64,000 nt of DNA, from assembly GCA_009929375.1 (NCBI GenBank), contig SAAO01000011.1:1-64000 (forward strand). Reading direction: 5' to 3'. Positions 18,364 through 28,020 of the stretch are shown piece after piece. This DNA comes from Bacteroidia bacterium. GTDB taxonomy: Bacteria > Bacteroidota > Bacteroidia > Bacteroidales > Paludibacteraceae. Numbering within the stretch: the first letter of the stretch is position 1; each line of letters starts with the position of its first letter. The position numbers and the translations under genes are program-made. The notes beneath the pieces are model-generated. The model searched no databases. It had not been told where the DNA came from and saw only the letters and a program-made list of their open reading frames with translations.

Positions 18364-19677
18364 ATGAAAATGAAAAAAAGTATTTTAATTTTATTGGTTT
18401 TTCTGTTTACAGGTATTCAAATGACAGTCGGGGCGCAAACTGTTGCAGCCGATTCGAATCTTGTAGCAGCTACAGAAACCGTAAGTGCTGAAACAACACA
18501 CACCGGTCTTTCCTATATACAGGAAAGTCTTATAAATTTTCTCGAAAGTACCGGTTTTGCCGGACTTACGTGGGAAACTATAATTATGATTTTTATAGCC
18601 TGTGTGTTATTGTACCTTGCGATTGTAAAGCAGTTTGAACCCTTATTGCTTTTGCCGATTGCCTTTGGAATGTTGCTCACCAATTTACCCGGTGCAGCAA
18701 TGTTCAACAGCGATTTATTTGCAGGAGGACACGTACATTGGGAATCTTTCGTACAAAAAGGAGGTCTGCTCGACTATCTGTATCTGGGCGTAAAACTTGG
18801 TATCTATCCATGTCTTATATTTGTGGGTGTGGGTGCAATGACCGACTTTGGTCCTATGCTTGCCAATCCTAAAAGTTTGCTTTTGGGAGCTGCAGCTCAG
18901 CTAGGAATTTTTGCCACTTATCTGGCAGCTATAGGACTAGAGTTTAATCCACAGGAAGCCGCTTCAATCGGTATCATTGGTGGAGCTGATGGTCCTACAG
19001 CTATCTTCCTTACATCGAAACTGGCTCCTCACTTATTAGGTCCGATCGCCGTAGCTGCTTACTCATACATGGCACTCGTTCCTGTAATTCAGCCTCCTAT
19101 CATGAGATTGCTGACTACAAAAAAAGAACGAATGATCAAAATGAAACAATTGCGTATTGTATCGAAAAAAGAGAAAATTATTTTCCCGATTTTTGCTACA
19201 GCATTCATTTCGTTACTATTGCCTCCAGCTGCTCCACTTGTGGGTAGTTTACTGCTTGGTAACCTTATGCGCGAAAGTGGCGTGGTTGAACGTTTGAGTA
19301 AAACAGTACAGAATGAGTTGATGAATATCGTGACTATATTCCTTGGTATTACTGTGGGTGCAACTGCTACTGCAGGTGCATTTTTAAACCTGCAGACCAT
19401 AAAGATTATGGTGATTGGCGTTTTGGCATTCTCACTCGGAACTGCCGGTGGAGTATTACTCGCTAAGTTTATGAATCTGTTCCTGAAAGAAAAAATGAAT
19501 CCTCTGATTGGTTCTGCCGGTGTTTCGGCTGTGCCTATGGCTGCACGCGTTTCGCAGGTGGTTGGTCAGGAAGAAGATCCGGGTAACTTCCTCTTAATGC
19601 ACGCTATGGGTCCGAATGTGGCTGGGGTAATTGGTTCGGCTGTAGCTGCCGGTCTTTTGTTAAGCCTTCTCGGATAA
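18364..19677 (+). CDS. mmdB: Sodium-pumping decarboxylase beta subunit
   Basis: 437 residues with many membrane segments. It decarboxylates carboxybiotin and exports Na+. Conserved pieces include [17 protein letters not shown], the family's Na+ site region, and [15 protein letters not shown] plus [17 protein letters not shown] near the end. The N-terminus carries about 50 extra residues: a signal-like stretch ([23 protein letters not shown]) and a short polar segment before the first usual helix. Homologues usually begin closer to that helix. An alternative ATG at 18370 changes little. It is the last gene of the operon, followed by a terminator. Confidence 0.92.
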   Translation: MKMKKSILILLVFLFTGIQMTVGAQTVAADSNLVAATETVSAETTHTGLSYIQESLINFLESTGFAGLTWETIIMIFIACVLLYLAIVKQFEPLLLLPIAFGMLLTNLPGAAMFNSDLFAGGHVHWESFVQKGGLLDYLYLGVKLGIYPCLIFVGVGAMTDFGPMLANPKSLLLGAAAQLGIFATYLAAIGLEFNPQEAASIGIIGGADGPTAIFLTSKLAPHLLGPIAVAAYSYMALVPVIQPPIMRLLTTKKERMIKMKQLRIVSKKEKIIFPIFATAFISLLLPPAAPLVGSLLLGNLMRESGVVERLSKTVQNELMNIVTIFLGITVGATATAGAFLNLQTIKIMVIGVLAFSLGTAGGVLLAKFMNLFLKEKMNPLIGSAGVSAVPMAARVSQVVGQEEDPGNFLLMHAMGPNVAGVIGSAVAAGLLLSLLG

Positions 19678-19697
19678 ACATATAGATATCAAAAACT

Positions 19698-19732
19698 TAA
19701 AAGCCTGCCAGCAAATCTGACAGGCTTTTTTG
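19698..19732 (+). terminator. Terminator of the mce-mmd operon
   Basis: AAAAGCCTG (19698-19706) pairs with CAGGCTTTTT (19721-19730), extended by CA/TG pairs, followed by T's. Confidence 0.88.
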
Positions 19733-19879
19733 TATCCTGATTTTTAAATTTATTTGGATGAAAAATCTTAAAAAACTATTTGTATAAATGATATATTTTA
19801 TCAATCTTTGTAAGATGATTATTTCTACTTACAATGCAATTCTCTGATAATTATTCTTCTGATTTTTTGTGATAAACCT

Positions 19880-22399
19880 ATGATTATGCAAAACGAATCT
19901 CCTTACGATCTTGCCCGCGAATTTGCCCTCAGCACCAACCGCAGTATTTTCCTGACCGGAAAAGCCGGAACCGGAAAAACCACATTTCTGCGCAAACTGC
20001 AAAAAGAAACAAAAAAACAGATGGCTATAGTGGCACCTACAGGTGTGGCAGCCATTAATGCAGGTGGAACAACCATTCACTCAATGTTTCAACTGCCTTT
20101 CACTCCATTTATACCCACGCCTGAAGAGCGAAAAGCGCTGGCCGAAAGAATAAAGATGGCCGGTTACAAACGTAAGGTTATTCAGGAACTCGAATTGCTT
20201 GTGATTGACGAAATAAGTATGGTTCGCGCCGATGTACTCGATGCGGTAGATACTGTTTTGCGTCATTTTCGCTATCGTCACAACGAACCTTTCGGTGGTG
20301 TACAACTGATTTTTATTGGCGATATGTTTCAGCTTTCGCCGGTTGCCGTCGACGACGAATGGCGTTTGTTATCGCGCTATTATCAGAGTCCGTACTTTTT
20401 CCACAGCAGAGTGATATCCGAGCAGAAACCGGTTTATATCGAGCTGGATAAAATATTTCGACAGCAAAATGCCACCTTTATTCAGATATTAAATGAGGTA
20501 CGCAACAATTGCCTGACTCAAAGTGGCCTGCAAACGCTTATGAGCCGCTATCAACCGCAATTTGTACCCGACAACAACGATACTTACATAACGCTGACCA
20601 CTCATAATTACAAAGCCGACCAGATAAACAGTCTGGAACTTGCCGGGATTAAAAGCAAAACCTACAAATTCGAAGCTACAATCAAAGGCGATTTTCAGGA
20701 AAAAAGTTATCCAACCGAAAAAATTCTTGAACTGAAAGTGGGTGCAAAAGTCATGTTTATCCGCAACGATAATGAAAATCCACGACGTTTCTACAACGGA
20801 AAAATCGGTGTAATTGAGGATATCAGTAACGACATGATCAGTATTTTCTGTCCTGAAGATAATTCTGAAATCGAAACCGGACGAATGGAGTGGGAAAATA
20901 TCCGCTACAGTACCAACGAAAAAACAAAGCAAATTGAAGAAGAAGTAACTGGCACTTTTACACAATATCCTTTGCGTTTGGCCTGGGCTATTACCATTCA
21001 TAAAAGCCAGGGACTTACATTCGACAAAGCAGTAATTGATGCGGGAGACGCTTTCGCAGCCGGACAGGTTTATGTGGCACTCAGTCGCTGCCGGACACTC
21101 GAAGGTTTGGTACTCAAAAGCCGCATTAACCCGCTAAGTATTGAAAACGACAGACAAATTGTAGAACACCAAAAGATAAAACCGACCTACGAAGAACTAG
21201 AACTGCAACTCGATCAGGCGCGTAATGAATTCCGTCAGTTTGTACTTAAGCAGCTTTTCGAATTCCGGCCGGGAATCGGACTTGTGTCACGATTAATTAC
21301 ATCGGTAAAAGAAGTGGAAAGCTCGTTTAACGACGACACTTTAGCCTTTTTACAGGATTTATTGCGTCAGACACAGGCTATTCAGGAAGTGGCCGAAAAA
21401 TTTCAGCATCAACTGACAGCCATTGTAAACAATAAATCGCTCGACGAAGATTATCTGACAGACCGTTTGAACGCAGCGACCACTTACTTCAGAGAAAAAA
21501 TTGCGAATCTGTTACAGACCATAAACGAGTCACCTGCCAGCACCGACAGTCGCGAAAACGCCCGCGAATACAACGATCAGTTACGCACCGTTTTCGGATA
21601 TTTTGCACAGAAAAATCATATTTTCAAAGGCATGAAACATCCGTTTATGGTGGAAGATTATTTTGTATTGAAAAACACTTTCCTCCTGCCCGATTTCAGC
21701 CCGAATGCTTATAACAAAACAAAGGAAACAAAAGTATTCGAAGTTAAAAATAAAGCTCTTTACTTTGAATTACTCGAAATGCGTAATCAGATTTGTGAAC
21801 CACGCGATTTGCCCATTTTTATGGTAGCAGGAAGTCAAACCTTAGGTGAAATGGCCGATTATTTGCCACAAAACGAAAAAGACCTTTTGCGCATAAACGG
21901 CTTTGGACCTGCCAAAGTAGAAAAATACGGAGATTTATTTCTTAATATAATTCGTAAGTACAGCAAAGACAACAAACTTGAATCGAAAATGGAAATGCTG
22001 ATTTCGGAAAAGCGTGTCAAAAAAGAAAAAAAGGCTAAAAAAGACCCCATAGAGAAACCCGAACCAACTGAAAAGAAAGAAAAACCCGAAAAGGGAAGCT
22101 CATTCCGCCTGACTTACGAAATGTACAAAGCTGGAAAAAGCATTGAGCAAATTGCAACTGAACGTGGACTGGTTCCGGGTACAATTGCTTCGCACCTTAT
22201 GCGTTATGTCACTGCTGGACTGCTAAATATCAATGAGTTTATCAGCGAGGAAAATCGCGCCAAAGCACAGAAATTGCTTGAAACAACAGAAGAAATCGGT
22301 TCGGTTTACCAAACGCTGAATACAATTTTATCGCCTACCGAAACAACTTTCTTTTTAGGTTGGATAAGAGCTAAGAACACAAAAAAAGCTGAAGAATGA
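19880..22399 (+). CDS. PIF1-like ATP-dependent DNA helicase with C-terminal HRDC and HTH-like domains
   Basis: 839 residues. The SF1 helicase core occupies residues 1-430: Walker A GKAGTGKT (27-34), Walker B VIDEISMV, TFHK-like motif ITIHKSQGLTFD and the final VALSRCRTLEGL, all close to PIF1/RecD-type helicases. A middle coiled region precedes an HRDC-like stretch (RDLPIFMVAGSQTLGEMADYLP, then LLRINGFGPAKVEKYG). A Lys/Glu linker leads to a helix-turn-helix-like end (TYEMYKAGKSIEQIATERGL) of the type found in RecQ-like C-termini. The start could also be the ATG at 19886. It overlaps the sirtuin gene by 4 nt (ATGA). Confidence 0.87.
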   Translation: MIMQNESPYDLAREFALSTNRSIFLTGKAGTGKTTFLRKLQKETKKQMAIVAPTGVAAINAGGTTIHSMFQLPFTPFIPTPEERKALAERIKMAGYKRKVIQELELLVIDEISMVRADVLDAVDTVLRHFRYRHNEPFGGVQLIFIGDMFQLSPVAVDDEWRLLSRYYQSPYFFHSRVISEQKPVYIELDKIFRQQNATFIQILNEVRNNCLTQSGLQTLMSRYQPQFVPDNNDTYITLTTHNYKADQINSLELAGIKSKTYKFEATIKGDFQEKSYPTEKILELKVGAKVMFIRNDNENPRRFYNGKIGVIEDISNDMISIFCPEDNSEIETGRMEWENIRYSTNEKTKQIEEEVTGTFTQYPLRLAWAITIHKSQGLTFDKAVIDAGDAFAAGQVYVALSRCRTLEGLVLKSRINPLSIENDRQIVEHQKIKPTYEELELQLDQARNEFRQFVLKQLFEFRPGIGLVSRLITSVKEVESSFNDDTLAFLQDLLRQTQAIQEVAEKFQHQLTAIVNNKSLDEDYLTDRLNAATTYFREKIANLLQTINESPASTDSRENAREYNDQLRTVFGYFAQKNHIFKGMKHPFMVEDYFVLKNTFLLPDFSPNAYNKTKETKVFEVKNKALYFELLEMRNQICEPRDLPIFMVAGSQTLGEMADYLPQNEKDLLRINGFGPAKVEKYGDLFLNIIRKYSKDNKLESKMEMLISEKRVKKEKKAKKDPIEKPEPTEKKEKPEKGSSFRLTYEMYKAGKSIEQIATERGLVPGTIASHLMRYVTAGLLNINEFISEENRAKAQKLLETTEEIGSVYQTLNTILSPTETTFFLGWIRAKNTKKAEE

Positions 22400-23088
22400 A
22401 AACTTTAGTAATACTCACAGGTGCAGGCATGTCAGCCGAAAGTGGTATTTCGACCTTTCGCGATGCCGGTGGTTTATGGGAAAAGTACCGCATCGAAGAA
22501 GTGGCAACTCCCGAAGCATGGGCGTTGAATCCCGCATTGGTGCAGGAATTTTACAACGCACGCCGTAAACAACTTGCCGAAGCACAACCTAACAATGGCC
22601 ACAAAGGCCTGGTGGAACTGGAACAATACTTTAACGTTCAGATTGTGACTCAGAATGTGGATAATCTACACGAAAGAGCAGGTAGTTCAAGTGTTTTGCA
22701 TCTTCACGGCGAACTTATGAAAATGCGTTCCTCAGGCCCGGGACAGGAAGTATTCGAAGTTCAACCTGAGAAAATCGAATTCAGCATTCACGATAAATGT
22801 CCCAAGGGATATCCGCTTCGTCCGCATATAGTTTGGTTTGGCGAGGAAGTTCCTGAAATTGGTAATGCAGCGAGAATTGTAGAAAAAGCTGATATTCTGG
22901 TAATTATCGGAACATCTATGCAGGTTTATCCTGCGGCAGGATTATTACACTATGCACAAGCGGGAATTCCACTGTATCTGATCGATCCAAACGATGTCGA
23001 AATTCATTCGAACCGTGTAACTGTGATCAGAAAAGGTGCTTCGGAAGGAGTAAAAATTCTGAAGGAAGAATTATTGAAAAGCATATAA
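22396..23088 (+). CDS. cobB: Sir2-family NAD-dependent protein deacylase
   Basis: 230 residues. The NAD-binding motif is GAGMSAESGISTFRDAGGLW, TQNVDNLHERAG follows and the catalytic His is in HLHGE. VIIGTSMQVYPAAGL is the C-terminal NAD motif. The family removes acetyl or succinyl groups from protein lysines with NAD. The usual four zinc-binding cysteines are absent: only one Cys remains in the small domain (HDKCPKGYPLRPH). The lineage seems to use a zinc-less small domain, which I believe is common in this phylum. The start codon overlaps the helicase stop, so translation is coupled. Confidence 0.9.
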   Translation: MKTLVILTGAGMSAESGISTFRDAGGLWEKYRIEEVATPEAWALNPALVQEFYNARRKQLAEAQPNNGHKGLVELEQYFNVQIVTQNVDNLHERAGSSSVLHLHGELMKMRSSGPGQEVFEVQPEKIEFSIHDKCPKGYPLRPHIVWFGEEVPEIGNAARIVEKADILVIIGTSMQVYPAAGLLHYAQAGIPLYLIDPNDVEIHSNRVTVIRKGASEGVKILKEELLKSI

Positions 23089-23118
23089 AAAACGGGTGCG
23101 GGAAATACTCTGCACCCG
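23085..23118 (-). terminator. Terminator of the DUF4375-like gene
   Basis: CGGGTGC (23093-23099) pairs with GCACCCG (23112-23118). On the reverse strand it is followed by TTTTTTA. It may also stop the helicase-sirtuin unit, whose 3' side is AT-rich. Confidence 0.75.
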
Positions 23119-23125
23119 AAAATAT

Positions 23126-23626
23126 TTATTTTACAATCTCAGCAAAATCTTCAATATGATCGTCGACATAAGCGGCCAATAGCGAAGTTTGCTCCTCTTC
23201 AATATCGAAATAGTGTTCTTCAAGCTCATCGAACACTTCAAAATCCACGTACATCGCATTAAACTCTTCTTCAGTGGTTTCGCGGGTCAGTTCTTTTTTG
23301 TTGGCGTCGTATATCTCTTTCGCCTTGTAAATCAGCTTCGAAAGTTCGACACAGCCAAACTGACGCATGGCTTTTGCAAAAGGATTTTCAAAAATATAGG
23401 GTCCGTAACCGTTTTGGATTAACTGTACAAATCCTCCATCGCGCATTTCGGTACTGAAAAAATGCCAGGCCAGTAAACTATGCTGCGAACCGTTTAGCAA
23501 TGCCATTTTTTCGGGACTCAGTTCTCCACCCAAAGTTTCGAGATAGGCATCGATAAAAACCTGAAGAAATTCATCCATTCCTTCCTCAATTGCATTTTTT
23601 AAAGTCTGATCCGTTACCTGTATCAT
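23126..23626 (-). CDS. DMP19/DUF4375-like protein
   Basis: 166 residues from the ATG at 23626. An upstream ATG (23665) would lie inside the -7 promoter box at 23655-23662 and is therefore rejected. The segment HSLLAWHFFSTEMRDGGFVQLIQNGYG resembles the DMP19-like family (DUF4375), small acidic proteins, some of them DNA mimics. The sequence is acidic (many Glu/Asp, strongly so at the C-terminus: EEHYFDIEEEQTSLL). Function unknown here. It is convergent with the sirtuin gene. Confidence 0.7.
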   Translation of the reverse strand: MIQVTDQTLKNAIEEGMDEFLQVFIDAYLETLGGELSPEKMALLNGSQHSLLAWHFFSTEMRDGGFVQLIQNGYGPYIFENPFAKAMRQFGCVELSKLIYKAKEIYDANKKELTRETTEEEFNAMYVDFEVFDELEEHYFDIEEEQTSLLAAYVDDHIEDFAEIVK

Positions 23627-23654
23627 ATTTCTGATTTCATTTTTATTAGCTGAA

Positions 23655-23662
23655 CAAAAGTA
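23655..23662 (-). promoter_or_regulatory. -7 box deciding the DUF4375-like start
   Basis: TACTTTTG on the reverse strand, about 29 nt before the ATG at 23626. The -33 box is not clear. Confidence 0.5.
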
Positions 23663-24081
23663 CATATTTAATTTTAAAAGTTCAGAATTTTCATGTCAGT
23701 TTACACAATATTTGTCTCTCTGAAAATGTTTTATCTATTTAAAACACATAATTTTCTGAATAGAAAACAACAAAATCTGGTCAAATTCGAATAGCAGAAT
23801 ACTCTCTTACTGAATTTACAAAAACTCCAAAACAGCATATAAACATGAATATCAACCATTTACAGTAAGAACAACCATTAAATTCACACTCACATACCGG
23901 ATTTGAACTTCCGTCACAAATTACAAACCTTTAATATCATATAGTTTAATTCTCAGTTTACTTTTGACTAAAATCTACTTTTTTTTGGTCAGTATTTCAC
24001 GGAGGGTGTGTACAAAATTAGCTTCATTTGCATTAGATTTTTTTAATCAGATTTTAAATCAACTTTAAATTTAATTGCAAA
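23663..24081. other. Divergent intergenic region
   Basis: AT-rich, no gene seen. A TACTTTTG -7 box at 23959-23966 (+) is the probable promoter of the large secreted protein gene, giving a leader of about 110 nt. Confidence 0.45.
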
Positions 24082-26763
24082 ATGAAGAAAATTACTTTTT
24101 TTCTGATGTGCTTTGCGCTGTCTGTAGTCACAGCGAATGCACAAGTGCTCGACACTATTTACAATGCAACAAGTTTGTTACCGACAGCTGCAGGTTGGAA
24201 TGAGTTAAAACTAGATGCAACCATCAACACTTCTGCAGCAGCAGTTTCACAACTTAACGAGGACGGAGTTTTGAAGCTGAGAGCAGTGGACTCAAACAAC
24301 AAATGTTCGCAACTTGGTTGGTACAAAACCGGTTTAGGACTAAACCTGAGCACAGGTTACACCATCGAAATTAAAGCCAAAGTAAACAATTCTGCAGGAA
24401 ACGGTTCGTTCAACATTCAGGGTTTCGACAATGAAGGAAAAGGTTTCCGTTTGGGTATTTACAACAACTACCTGAAGAATCAGAGTAATCCACTTGGTGC
24501 TTCTACTAAAGTGGCTACCGGAACCGATAATACCGACGGTTTCCACACTTTCCGTCTGGCAGTAGCTCCAAGCGGTTTGGTTACACTTTATCGCGACAAA
24601 GTTGAAGTAGGTACTTTCCCTATTTCAGCATTCTATTTCGACAATATTGTGGTTAATGGTGGTTTTGAAGATGGTGATGACATCAACGACAGAACCCAGT
24701 TCCCTGACTTCCTGAGCAATGGATTACTCTACAAAACAACAAAAGCCCGTGAAAAACGCACCGGAAACTATGCTCTTATTATGGATAGTAACGGTAAAGT
24801 AGAAAGAACCGGAGCTGAATTTAATACCGAAACACAGGAAAAAGCCCGCACACGTGAGTTTGCCGTAAAACCCAACACGAAGTACGACATCTCGATTGCC
24901 CGTACACGTAATAAACTGGAACCATGGGCATGGCGCGACATGGGTGCATTTTATGATTTCCAACAGGGAACTCAAAATGGAGTGGACAATCGTAACGTAA
25001 ACGCTATCTTTACAGGAGCAAACGATGATTTCTGGCAAATTCACAACCAGACAATTACAACTCCCGAAAATGCTAAAACTATTCGCTTCGAGTTTCCAAG
25101 CTGGACACGTGATGGAAATAAAACAACAGCTGTAACAGCTTTTGATAACTTTATTCTCCGCGAGCAAACTACAATTTCAAAAGGCGAAGTTGTTGTTCCT
25201 GCAGTTCATACTCCTAATCCGCTTCCTGCCTCATTTGTCAACCTTATTGCCAATGGCGACTTCGAAAACTGGAATATCGACAATGCGGGAAATCAGATTT
25301 TGGATGGCCAAGGACAACCTACTACATGGGCTTTGAGTGACCTTACAAAAGGTGATGAAAATAATCCTGTTAAATTCGATCCACTTTGGAATGGAAACGT
25401 ACGTATTCAGCGTCATGATCAATCGAATGATGGATTGAGCGGCGAAGGCAATGCAAAATGGGCTCACAGCGGTACTTCATCACTTCGTTTCTCTACATTG
25501 GGTAACAATGCAAACAACTTCAATTTCACCAAAGAACTGGAACCTAATAAAACTTATCGTTTCAACTTCTGGCACAAAAGCCCGAAATGGGACGACTGGG
25601 GCTGGTTGAAAGTAAAACTCGGAACAGGTGGTGAAGAAGATGTAATCTGGGGTCACGAACTTAAAGGAAGAAACAATATCTGGGCTAATGCCGACATAGT
25701 ATTTACAACTACTGAAGATAAAAAAACCTTGCAATTGTTCACAGCTTCTGATGCACATGCTGGTTGGTGGAATCTTTACCTCGACGACCTTGTATTGTAC
25801 GAAGTAACAAACGAAACCGATCCTGACTTATTTGCAGGTAAAACAAACCTGATTGCCAATGGTGGTTTCGAAGATGTAAACATGAACAACGATGGTACAC
25901 CTTATGTTTGGGCTCTTGCATCGGAAAATGTATTAAACGACAGCAACCTCCCAATGAAGCAAAATAGTGTTTGGAACAGCTTCCTCCGTATTCAGGACAA
26001 ACGCAAACATATCGACACAGGTTACAAATGGGCTCACAGCGGAAATAACAGCTTGCGATTTACTTTCCTCGCCAACAGAGGCGAAGCCAAAACAACAGAT
26101 GGTTTAACTAATGACTCACTGCCATTGTCATTCCGCCAGAATGCACTGTTCGAAAAAGAACTCGCACCTAACAAAACTTATACTTTTGTATTCTGGATGA
26201 AAGCAGCAAACTATCCTGATAACGGCAGACTTACCGTGGCCAATGGTGATATTAAACTCTGGAGCGATGTAATGAATGTTCGCAACATCAGCTGGAGCCG
26301 TCAGATTGTAAAATTCAGCACAACAGCAGCGAACCACACATTACGCTTATACAGTGAATTTACAGGTTGGTTCAATTTCTATCTCGACGACATTGCACTT
26401 TACGAAGAAGCTACTTACGAGCCTCTGAATGCAAATGGCGGATCGTATCTGTTCTTTGGTAAATCACAAGGTGCAGAGAATACTGATGTGGAAATCAAAT
26501 ATGTAGCCATCAACACTAACGGTGCATATGCTCCTGACTTTGGAACCGGCACTGAAGATGTGGTGGTATCAAATCTGAAAGTAAGCAGCTTCAACGGACA
26601 GTTGAACATTATGACAAGCAAACCTTCATTTGTTCGTATATTCGATGTAACAGGAGCTTGTGTGGCTGAAATGAATATTCAATCGGCAAAATCATTTACT
26701 TTGGCAAAAGGTGTTTATATTGTAAAAACTGCAAACGAAGTTGTAAAAGTCGTAAACAGATAA
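24082..26763 (+). CDS. Large multi-module secreted protein, LamG-like fold split by three carbohydrate-binding-like modules, T9SS type A
   Basis: 893 residues. The signal peptide (1-21) is followed by a segment (about 22-185) with the features of a LamG/concanavalin-like domain up to YRDKVEVGTF. Three jelly-roll-like modules follow: about 187-370 (VVNGGFEDGD), 386-572 (NLIANGDFENW) and 585-775 (NLIANGGFEDV). The latter two share PNKTY, WAHSG.SSLRF and FYLDDIALYE-like motifs. At about 780-815 the sequence GGSYLFFGK...VAINTNGAYAP looks like the missing C-terminal strands of the LamG-like domain. The type A sorting domain (about 830-893, RIFDVTGACVAEM, LAKGVYIVKT) ends the protein. No catalytic residues recognised; a surface glycan-binding role is inferred. 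Confidence 0.8.
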   Translation: MKKITFFLMCFALSVVTANAQVLDTIYNATSLLPTAAGWNELKLDATINTSAAAVSQLNEDGVLKLRAVDSNNKCSQLGWYKTGLGLNLSTGYTIEIKAKVNNSAGNGSFNIQGFDNEGKGFRLGIYNNYLKNQSNPLGASTKVATGTDNTDGFHTFRLAVAPSGLVTLYRDKVEVGTFPISAFYFDNIVVNGGFEDGDDINDRTQFPDFLSNGLLYKTTKAREKRTGNYALIMDSNGKVERTGAEFNTETQEKARTREFAVKPNTKYDISIARTRNKLEPWAWRDMGAFYDFQQGTQNGVDNRNVNAIFTGANDDFWQIHNQTITTPENAKTIRFEFPSWTRDGNKTTAVTAFDNFILREQTTISKGEVVVPAVHTPNPLPASFVNLIANGDFENWNIDNAGNQILDGQGQPTTWALSDLTKGDENNPVKFDPLWNGNVRIQRHDQSNDGLSGEGNAKWAHSGTSSLRFSTLGNNANNFNFTKELEPNKTYRFNFWHKSPKWDDWGWLKVKLGTGGEEDVIWGHELKGRNNIWANADIVFTTTEDKKTLQLFTASDAHAGWWNLYLDDLVLYEVTNETDPDLFAGKTNLIANGGFEDVNMNNDGTPYVWALASENVLNDSNLPMKQNSVWNSFLRIQDKRKHIDTGYKWAHSGNNSLRFTFLANRGEAKTTDGLTNDSLPLSFRQNALFEKELAPNKTYTFVFWMKAANYPDNGRLTVANGDIKLWSDVMNVRNISWSRQIVKFSTTAANHTLRLYSEFTGWFNFYLDDIALYEEATYEPLNANGGSYLFFGKSQGAENTDVEIKYVAINTNGAYAPDFGTGTEDVVVSNLKVSSFNGQLNIMTSKPSFVRIFDVTGACVAEMNIQSAKSFTLAKGVYIVKTANEVVKVVNR

Positions 26764-26792
26764 TCAGCATATAAATAGTTTTAAAACTTACG

Positions 26793-26830
26793 AATCCCCT
26801 GCAAATACTCATATTTGCAGGGGATTTTTT
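26793..26830 (+). terminator. Strong terminator after the multi-module gene
   Basis: AATCCCCTGCAAATA (26793-26807) pairs with TATTTGCAGGGGATT (26812-26826), followed by T's. The -7 box of the next gene (TAGCTTTG, 26833-26840) starts directly after it. Confidence 0.92.
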
Positions 26831-26868
26831 ATTAGCTTTGCAGCAATCACAATATAAATGTTTATACA

Positions 26869-27966
26869 ATGAAAAAGATTTTCGTAATACTGTCGGTTTT
26901 TGCAATGGCTTCCGGTATCATGGCCGGCAACGGAAAGTACCGCTTTATGATTGGCACTTACACTTCGAAAACCAATTCCGAAGGAATTTATAGTCTGGAA
27001 ATTGACATTAAGAAAAACACATACAAAACAACTCTGCAAAGCAGTGAAATAGTTGATCCATCATTTATTGCCATTAGCAAAAGGAATCTTTACGCTGCGA
27101 ATGAAACCGGAAATACCGGGGTGGTAAGTGCTTTCAAATTCAATAAGAAAAACGGCTCGCTAAGCTTTCTGAACAAGGTAAATTCCGGTGGCGATCATAC
27201 CTGCTATGTGGATATTGCTTCGAAACATGTGGTGGTAGCCAATTATTCGGGTGGCAATCTGGCTATTTTCGGACGACAAAAAGATGGAACGCTGACCGAT
27301 TATCTACAAATTATAACTCATTCCGGAAGCAGTATTCATCCTGAACGACAGACAAAACCTTATGTGCATCAAACAATTTTTTCCCCCGATAAAAAATACT
27401 TACTCGTCAATAATCTCGGTACCGACAAAGTGAGTTGCTATCATTACAATCCCAAAAACACAACTGAGTTACTTTCTCTATCCGACGAAATTAAACTCAA
27501 AGCCGGTAGCGGACCACGTCATTTGACTTTCAGCAAAAACGGAAAATTTATTTTCGTCCTTCAGGAGCTGGATGGTACAATTAGTACTCTTTCGTTCAAC
27601 AACGGGAAACTTGCACTGATCTCCAAAACAAGTCTTGTACAGCAAAATGAGGCTGAAACCGGAGCTGCCGATATACACATTTCTCCCGATGGAAAATACT
27701 TGTACGCCACAAATCGGGGATCAGCCAATAATATCAGTTGTTTTGCAATAGAAAAGAATGGGGCGTTACGTTTTGTGGAGCAAACATCGGTGAAAGGTGT
27801 AGGACCAAGAAATTTTTGCATTACAAAGGATGGAAAATATATTCTGGTAGGAAATCAACGCACTAATCAGATAGCTGTATTTTCGCGGAATAAAAAAAGT
27901 GGAATGCTATACGATACCGGCATGATGATAAACTTAACAGCTCCGGTTTGTATCGTTGAATTCTGA
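26869..27966 (+). CDS. Secreted lactonase-like seven-bladed beta-propeller (6-phosphogluconolactonase family)
   Basis: 365 residues with signal peptide MKKIFVILSVFAMASGIMAG. The sequence repeats blade motifs such as FMIGTYTSKTNSEGIY, HQTIFSPDKKYLLVNNLGTDKV, GPRHLTFSKNGKFIFV, ADIHISPDGKYLYATNRG and GPRNFCITKDGKYILVGNQ. These are typical of the YbhE/lactonase family (PF10282). In E. coli the family hydrolyses 6-phosphogluconolactone in the cytoplasm. With an export signal this member more likely acts on other sugar lactones in the periplasm, which is inference. It is a single-gene unit between two terminators. Confidence 0.85.
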   Translation: MKKIFVILSVFAMASGIMAGNGKYRFMIGTYTSKTNSEGIYSLEIDIKKNTYKTTLQSSEIVDPSFIAISKRNLYAANETGNTGVVSAFKFNKKNGSLSFLNKVNSGGDHTCYVDIASKHVVVANYSGGNLAIFGRQKDGTLTDYLQIITHSGSSIHPERQTKPYVHQTIFSPDKKYLLVNNLGTDKVSCYHYNPKNTTELLSLSDEIKLKAGSGPRHLTFSKNGKFIFVLQELDGTISTLSFNNGKLALISKTSLVQQNEAETGAADIHISPDGKYLYATNRGSANNISCFAIEKNGALRFVEQTSVKGVGPRNFCITKDGKYILVGNQRTNQIAVFSRNKKSGMLYDTGMMINLTAPVCIVEF

Positions 27967-27972
27967 AACAAA

Positions 27973-28006
27973 AAAAGTCTCTGACCCGCTAAGATCAGAG
28001 ACTTTT
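27973..28006 (+). terminator. Terminator of the lactonase-like gene
   Basis: AAAAGTCTCTGA (27973-27984) pairs perfectly with TCAGAGACTTTT (27995-28006). Confidence 0.88.
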
Positions 28007-28020
28007 CAGTATTATCGATT

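Noticed and set aside
23627-23665. N-terminal extension of the DUF4375-like gene
   Set aside because: The upstream ATG lies within the -7 box TACTTTTG, so the transcript starts after it.
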